Assembly (NCBI RefSeq): GCF_000213055.1
Contig: NZ_CM001165.1
Coordinates: 3,328,945 to 3,392,944 of the forward strand
Reading direction: 5' to 3'
From: Streptomyces sp. Tu6071
Lineage (GTDB): Bacteria > Actinomycetota > Actinomycetes > Streptomycetales > Streptomycetaceae
DNA length: 64,000 nucleotides
The first letter of the stretch is position 1. Every line of letters starts with the position of its first letter. The notes beneath the pieces are model-generated. The model searched no databases and was not told where the DNA came from. It saw only the letters and a program-made list of their open reading frames with translations. Below, piece by piece: positions 59,727 through 64,000 of the stretch. Position numbers and translations under genes: made by a program.

Positions 59727-60230
59727 GTGACTTCGACCGACAGCGCGCAGCGCGTTTTCCGCCCCGCCGAACTCGGCACGCTCGTCGTCGTGGCGTGGAG
59801 CGGTAAGCACCCCGACGACGACACCGACATGCCGTTCCTGCTCGCCTACCCGCTCGGCGACGGCACGGCGGGCCACGAGGGGGCGACCGAGGCGGCCCTC
59901 GCCCTGCTCGCGGACACGAAACTCCCGGTCGGCGGCACGCTCCTCGACGGTACGCAGACCTCCACGCTCCCCCTCACCCTCCTCGTCGAGGCGGGTTCGG
60001 CCGCGCTCACCATGCCCCCGAACCTCAACGCCCAGTGCGAGGTCCCCCCGGAGTGGTTCGCCGCCGCCAAGCAGCGCGGCTACGCCTACTTCATCTTCGC
60101 CACCCGCCCCTGGCCGCAGGCCGTCCCCGGGCAGGAGATCACTGAGGAGGCGCTCGCCGCGTTCGTCGGCGACACGGAGATGCTCACCTCCTCCGCCCAC
60201 GTCCTCCTCCCCGTCCGCAGCCTGCGCTGA
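59727..60230 (+). CDS. DUF5949 family protein
   Basis: Cytoplasmic protein of 167 aa matching, by memory of the pattern, the Streptomyces family DUF5949: FRPAELGTLVVVAWSG, MPFLLAYPLGDG, LPLTLLVEAGSAALTMPPNLNAQCEVPPEWFAAA and FATRPWPQAVPG. Function unknown; there is no signal peptide or membrane segment. It starts at GTG 59727, close to the probable transcript start, so it may be leaderless. It stands alone with no operon partner. Confidence 0.78.
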   Translation: MTSTDSAQRVFRPAELGTLVVVAWSGKHPDDDTDMPFLLAYPLGDGTAGHEGATEAALALLADTKLPVGGTLLDGTQTSTLPLTLLVEAGSAALTMPPNLNAQCEVPPEWFAAAKQRGYAYFIFATRPWPQAVPGQEITEEALAAFVGDTEMLTSSAHVLLPVRSLR

Positions 60231-60942
60231 CCCGCGCGGGGCGCGGGGGCGGGCCACGACGCCCGGCCCCCGCTGCTCCGTCCCTGTATCCCCGTCGCCC
60301 GGATTCCTGGAGCCGACTCACGTACCGCTCCTCGCCTGTGGGCCGCACGGAGCGCGCGACGCCTGAGGGATCCGTCTCGGGAAGCACCCTGGCGTCCGCG
60401 TTCCCGGGGCGGCCCGGCGTGCGCGCGGCACTCGGGGAACCACCACCGCCATGACCGCCCCGCCACCACCGGAGCGGCGCCGCCCTGGCCCCCATGCGCC
60501 CCCTGCGGCCGACCTCTGGGGCCGGACCTCACGCGGCATTCCGCACCGCCCCCTACCTGATCCCGCACCCCGCGTCGCCTCGTACGCGATCCCGCACCCG
60601 CACTGCCCCGCGCGATCCAGCACCCCCCCAGCGGGCCCGCGACCGCCTCCCCCGGCTCCGCGCCGTGCGGGGCGGCGCCCGCGATGAACGCGACGTTCCG
60701 GGATCGCTCCCCCCGGCATCCCTCGGTAAGCCGCCGACGGACCGCACCGCCGCGCCCTTCCCGCTCACGCCCGTCGCCCCTGCTCTGCGCCGTCTCCCCT
60801 CCCGGATCGTGGAGCCTCCCTCCGGCAGCCCTGCGGACCCCCTGTGGCCTCCCTCACCCTCACCTCAACGAACTTGTTCGTCACGAACAGGTTCGTTACG
60901 GTGGAGGTACAGCCACCCGCCCCCACTCCCCCGGAGGCAGCC
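60231..60942. other. 712-bp gap without a recognisable gene
   Basis: Open frames here are Arg/Pro/Ala-rich shadows without start signals. The stretch has the repeated phrase GATCCCGCACC near 60558-60600 and ends with the operator at 60867-60897. A lost regulator gene is possible, but no remnant could be read. Confidence 0.5.
60867..60897. promoter_or_regulatory. Near-perfect 31-bp palindromic operator
   Basis: AACGAACTTGTTCGT (60867-60881), one C, then ACGAACAGGTTCGTT (60883-60897). The arms differ from perfect symmetry at one base, and each contains a smaller inverted GAAC/GTTC repeat, so two dimers of a TetR-like regulator could bind. It is 45 bp upstream of the FAD monooxygenase start. 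Confidence 0.8.
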
Positions 60943-62121
60943 ATGACCAGCACCAGCACCAGCACCCCGAGCGGCAGCACCCCCCACTTCCCCGTCGCGA
61001 TCATCGGCGGCGGCCTCAGCGGCCTGCTCCTCGCCCGCGTCCTCATCGCGGGCGGCACCGACGCGACGGTCTTCGACCTGGAGAGCGGGCCCGAGGCCCG
61101 CACCCAGGGCGGCATGCTCGACATCCACGAGGAGACCGGCCAGGCCGCCCTGCGCACCGCCGGCCTCTACGCCGCGTTCCGCGCGAAGGTGCACCCCGGC
61201 GGCGAGGCCGTCCGCGTCTGGGACGAGAAGGGCACCCTCGTCCACGAGGAGCCCGACACCGGCGACGGCGACCGTCCCGAGATCGACCGGGGCGACCTGC
61301 GCGCCCTCCTGCTCGCCTCCCTTCCCCCGCACGCCCTGCGCTGGAACTCCAAGGTCACCGGCGCGCGCCCGCTCGGCGCCGGACGCCATGAGGTGACCCT
61401 CGCGGACGGCACCGTCTTCACCACCGGTCTCCTCGTCGGCGCCGACGGCGCCTGGTCCCGTGTCCGCCCCCTCCTCACCCCCGCCCGGCCCGCGTACACG
61501 GGCGTCTCCTTCATCGAGTTCGACCTCATGGACGCCGATACCCGCCACCCCGAGGCCGCCGCGACCATCGGCGGCGGCATGTGCTTCGCGCTCGGCGGCG
61601 GCAAGGGCTTCCTCGCCCACCGCGAGACGGACGGCTCCCTCCACATCTACAGCGCGCTGCGCACCCCCGAGGCGTGGCTCGACGCGCACGACTTCTCCGA
61701 CAGCGAGCGGACCCGCGCGCTGCTCCTCGACGCCTTCGCCGACTGGGCCCCGCCGTTGCGCGGACTGCTCGACGAGGCCGAGCACGGCTTCATCCCGCGC
61801 CGCATCCACGCCCTCCCCGCCGGCCTCACCTGGGACCGCGTCCCCGGCGTCACCCTCCTCGGCGACGCCGCGCACCTCATGTCGCCCTTCGCGGGCGAGG
61901 GCGCCAACCTCGCGCTCGCCGACGCCGCCGACCTCGGCACCGCCCTCCTCGCCCACCCCGGGGACACCGAGGCCGCCCTCGCCGCCTACGAGGCCGTCCT
62001 CTTCCCCCGCGCCGCCGAGACCGCCGCGATGTCCGCCGCCTCGCTCGACATGCTCTTCGGCGAGGACCCGTCCCGCCGCCTCGTGGACATGTTCACGGGC
62101 GCGTACGACCCGCAGGGCTGA
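60943..62121 (+). CDS. FAD-dependent monooxygenase (TetX/PheA-TfdB-like)
   Basis: Class A flavin monooxygenase of 392 aa. VAIIGGGLSGLLLARVL gives the ADP-binding fold, GDLRALLLASLP the DG-type middle region, and GDAAHLMSPFAGEGANLALADAADL the second flavin motif. Relatives include tetracycline-inactivating TetX and other antibiotic- or aromatic-hydroxylating enzymes; the substrate is unknown. I chose ATG 60943 with GGAGG; an ATG-type start at 60844 would translate the operator. The operator implies induction by a small molecule. Confidence 0.92.
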   Translation: MTSTSTSTPSGSTPHFPVAIIGGGLSGLLLARVLIAGGTDATVFDLESGPEARTQGGMLDIHEETGQAALRTAGLYAAFRAKVHPGGEAVRVWDEKGTLVHEEPDTGDGDRPEIDRGDLRALLLASLPPHALRWNSKVTGARPLGAGRHEVTLADGTVFTTGLLVGADGAWSRVRPLLTPARPAYTGVSFIEFDLMDADTRHPEAAATIGGGMCFALGGGKGFLAHRETDGSLHIYSALRTPEAWLDAHDFSDSERTRALLLDAFADWAPPLRGLLDEAEHGFIPRRIHALPAGLTWDRVPGVTLLGDAAHLMSPFAGEGANLALADAADLGTALLAHPGDTEAALAAYEAVLFPRAAETAAMSAASLDMLFGEDPSRRLVDMFTGAYDPQG

Positions 62122-62267
62122 ACACGAGCGACGGCGGGAGGCGGGGTCGCGCAAGGCGGCTCACCCGCGGTCGCCCTCGCGCGGTACGGGGACGAAGCCC
62201 CCAGCGCCGACGCACCCGCTCTCGCCACGGCCCCCCTGCCCCGCCACCCCCGCACCCGTCGCGACCG

Positions 62268-62642
62268 CTACCCCCACACCCCCGTCGCGACCGCGACCCC
62301 CGCGCACCCCGCCCCGAGCCCGGCCGCCATCGACAGCAGCGCGTTGCCCACGGCGAGGCGGCCCGCGCCGGTCTCGGCGAGGCGCAGCGTCTCGTAGGAG
62401 AGCGTCGAGTACGTGGAGAGCGCCCCGCACAGCCCCGTACCGAGGAGCGCGACGGCGTGGGAGGAGGCGGCGCCCGCGAGCGCGGCGCCCGTCACGAGGC
62501 CGAGGACGAGGCACGCGAGGACGTTCACGCCCAGCGTTCCCCAGGGGAAGGGTCCCCGGCGGCGGGCCGTGATCCAGCGGTCGGCGGCGTACCGCGCGGG
62601 CGCGCCGACGAGCGCTCCCGCCACCACGAGCAGCCAGTTCAT
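62268..62642 (-). CDS. crcB: Fluoride efflux transporter CrcB (second subunit)
   Basis: Four-helix membrane protein of 124 aa with the Fluc signatures GALVGAPARYAADRW, GTLGVNVLACLVLG and GLCGALSTYSTLS. The STYST pattern forms the fluoride path. ATG 62642 overlaps the preceding crcB gene by 4 bp. Many Gram-positive bacteria have two crcB genes that form a heterodimeric channel. Confidence 0.93.
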   Translation of the reverse strand: MNWLLVVAGALVGAPARYAADRWITARRRGPFPWGTLGVNVLACLVLGLVTGAALAGAASSHAVALLGTGLCGALSTYSTLSYETLRLAETGAGRLAVGNALLSMAAGLGAGCAGVAVATGVWG

Positions 62643-63151
62643 CGCGCCCCCTCCGTCTCCACGACCGCCGCGAAGCGCTCCGCGAGCGCGTACCGCGTGA
62701 GGGAGGCGCTCCCCCACACCGTGAGCACGGCCGCCGCCATCGTCCCGAAGAGGCACGCTCCGGCCGCCGCGTACCGCTCGGCGACGAGCAGCCCCCGTAC
62801 GTCCATCGCGTACGTGGAGAACGTCGTGAAGCCGCCGAGGACCCCCGTGCCGAGGAAGGGCCGCACCAGGCGGTGGGTGTGCGGGCGCAGTTCGGCGACG
62901 ACCGCCATGAGGACGCCGATCAGCGCGCAGCCGACGACGTTGACGAGGAAGGTGGTCCACGGGAAGCGACCGCTCGCGGTCGGCCACAGCACGGCGGCCC
63001 CGTACCGCGCCACCGCCCCGAGCGCCCCGCCCGCGGCGACGACGGCGAACACGGGCGCCTGCCCGTCCCAGAGCCCGCTCACGGGCACGTCCGCACCGAC
63101 ATCGGGATCGACGGGTTCTTCGGCCGGGTCACGCGGCTTCACGGATGTCAC
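62639..63151 (-). CDS. crcB: Fluoride efflux transporter CrcB (first subunit)
   Basis: Fluc-type membrane protein of 170 aa with a 40-residue hydrophilic N-terminal extension, then AAGGALGAVARYGAAV, TTFLVNVVGCALIGVL and GVLGGFTTFSTYAMD. Residues lining the fluoride path are present. GTG 63151 follows GGGAG. No fluoride riboswitch motif was seen upstream, so expression may be constitutive. Confidence 0.92.
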   Translation of the reverse strand: MTSVKPRDPAEEPVDPDVGADVPVSGLWDGQAPVFAVVAAGGALGAVARYGAAVLWPTASGRFPWTTFLVNVVGCALIGVLMAVVAELRPHTHRLVRPFLGTGVLGGFTTFSTYAMDVRGLLVAERYAAAGACLFGTMAAAVLTVWGSASLTRYALAERFAAVVETEGAR

Positions 63152-63607
63152 GCGGAATCTCCCACTCGCTCGGGCGCGCGCACGAGCGCACACCTCACCT
63201 CGCAAGCAGGGACCGTTGGCGGCTGATCCGCGGTTCGGTTACGGCGGGCCCCACCACCGTGACTCCCCCACCCGTCGCGACACGGGGCGGAGCCGCCGAC
63301 CATGCTACTCCGCACCGCCCGCCGGGGGCCGCGGGGTCAGGACGCCGGGGGCGAGGGGGCGTGGCTTCTTGGCGCAGGCCGGGGGATGGTGCTCGACCGC
63401 CCTCGCGCCCGCGCTGCCGTCACCCCCGGCACGGCCCCACCCGCACCTCCTCGGGCGACGGCGGGCGCATCCCCAACGGAACCGATCCACCGCCTCCGCA
63501 CCGCCCACCGTTCGGTTGCCACCCGCTCAGGGGTGCCGGTCAGCGTTGCCGAACCGGCGCGCCCCAGCGTCCGGTTGGTGGACGTCTACGAGGCGGGGCG
63601 CCGCCGC

Positions 63608-63652
63608 GCGGAGCGACGCCACGCGGAGCGACGCCACGCGGAGCGACGCCAC
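63608..63652. repeat. Three 15-bp tandem repeats
   Basis: GCGGAGCGACGCCAC is repeated exactly three times at 63608, 63623 and 63638 in gene-free DNA. Confidence 0.9.
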
Positions 63653-63942
63653 ATCGATCGCGATACGCGCGACGGGACCCCACACCGCCTCGCGGCTCCC
63701 ACGATGGCTCTCGGCCCCGCCCGCCTGCACGCTCCCGACGGCCCCTCGCCGAGCGACTGGCCCGCGCCCACGAGGAGATGGGCAAGCCCTGGCCGAGCTC
63801 CGCGGACCTGCCGCAGGGGGACGAGACGCCGGCGGGTCCTCGCGGCTCCCGCCCACCTCCGGGCGTGAGCCGCGGCCCGTCGTCCGGGCGGAATAGAGGC
63901 GGCATGGGAGCGGTGTAGCGCTCCGGCGCAGTCTGCGCAGGC

Positions 63943-63965
63943 CCCGGTGGACCCCTTCCACCGGG
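63943..63965 (+). terminator. Hairpin just before the last gene
   Basis: CCCGGTGGA (63943-63951) pairs perfectly with TCCACCGGG (63957-63965) across a 5-base loop. It lies 8 bases before the GGAGGAGA ribosome-binding site of the truncated gene, so it could act as an attenuator or be part of its leader. Confidence 0.5.
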
Positions 63966-63983
63966 CCGTACCGGAGGAGATCT

Positions 63984-64000
63984 GATGCGCCGCCGTTCCT
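63984..64000 (+). CDS. Start of a truncated gene
   Basis: ATG 63984 follows GGAGGAGA at 63973-63980 with ideal spacing; MRRRS is all that is visible before the window ends. The basic start suggests a signal peptide or membrane protein, but nothing more can be said. Confidence 0.55.

Larger units (their letters stand above)
63152..63983. other. 832-bp gap without a clear gene
   Basis: Several frames stay open, but all are Arg/Pro/Ala-rich without good starts. A segment at about 63750-63820 (+) reads LAERLARAHEEMGKPWPSS and is the most protein-like, perhaps a remnant. The gap also holds 15-bp tandem repeats (63608-63652) and a hairpin (63943-63965). Confidence 0.5.

Noticed and set aside
60494..60946. 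Plus-strand frame of 150 codons before the monooxygenase
   Set aside because: Arg/Pro/Ser-rich without domain pattern and it runs through the palindromic operator.
63152..63300. Fluoride riboswitch upstream of the crcB pair
   Set aside because: The conserved riboswitch words and pseudoknot arms could not be found on the minus strand.
63302..63868. Plus-strand frame of 188 codons
   Set aside because: Contains the tandem repeat as RRHAE units and no credible start; another frame looks slightly better, so neither is reported as a gene.
1..64000. tRNA or rRNA genes
   Set aside because: No T-loop plus acceptor-stem combination or rRNA signature was found; GTTCGA-type words seen lie inside coding regions.

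Overview
The window is about 74% G+C, with GTG/TTG starts, purine-rich ribosome-binding sites and ATGA-type stop/start overlaps. It carries chaplins, rodlins, DUF397/XRE regulators and FtsH/Hpt/TilS neighbourhoods. Together these point to a Streptomyces chromosome, probably a core or near-core region. No tRNA, rRNA, CRISPR array, insertion sequence or phage gene was seen.

Layout. 0-9 kb: conserved housekeeping block, mostly on the minus strand (DUF3180, folE, ftsH, hpt, tilS, a DUF2342 metalloprotease, a PBP4-type carboxypeptidase). 9-19.4 kb: pyrophosphatase, ThrE-type exporter, DedA protein with a long low-complexity tail, a ClC channel paired with glutamate decarboxylase, alpha/beta hydrolase, DinB protein and an aldehyde dehydrogenase with an altered active-site motif. 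19.6-22.1 kb: an XRE/DUF5753 regulator, an anti-sigma-type ATPase and a DUF397 protein, the last two preceded by the same 29-bp element; then a cysteine-free L33 gene (rpmG) with a perfect Zur box. 22.1-30.4 kb: FUSC membrane protein, DUF2786 protein, a family-A polymerase-like protein (facing DnaA boxes between the two) and a large NACHT NTPase. 30.4-33.1 kb: BlaI-type repressor plus M56 protease, and terD- and terB-like genes that share its probable palindromic operator. 33.3-38.3 kb: aerial-surface cluster with three rodlins, a short chaplin and a two-domain wall-anchored chaplin. 38.4-41.3 kb: membrane mannosyltransferase, NmrA-type protein and a divergent TetR regulator.

41.9-58.2 kb: an exopolysaccharide locus. 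Nine genes on the minus strand, most with overlapping ends, encode a DUF3344 secreted protein, two GT4 glycosyltransferases, an initiating sugar phosphotransferase, an O-antigen-ligase-type polymerase (apparently frameshifted), a MurJ-family flippase, a polysaccharide deacetylase, a YveK/Wzz-like protein and a CelD/FemAB-like acyltransferase. Beside them sit a secreted GH26-like hydrolase and a divergent ATP-grasp/FAD-oxidoreductase pair. 58.7-64 kb: another short chaplin, a small secreted protein, DUF5949, an FAD monooxygenase behind a near-perfect 31-bp palindrome with no regulator gene beside it, a crcB pair, and a long gap ending at the start of a truncated gene.

The strongest leads for something undescribed are the BlaI-M56-TerD-TerB regulon, the shared 29-bp element of the ATPase/DUF397 genes, the NACHT NTPase neighbourhood, and the exopolysaccharide locus with its ATP-grasp/FAD decoration pair. 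All functional statements come from reading motifs and context; no database search was run.
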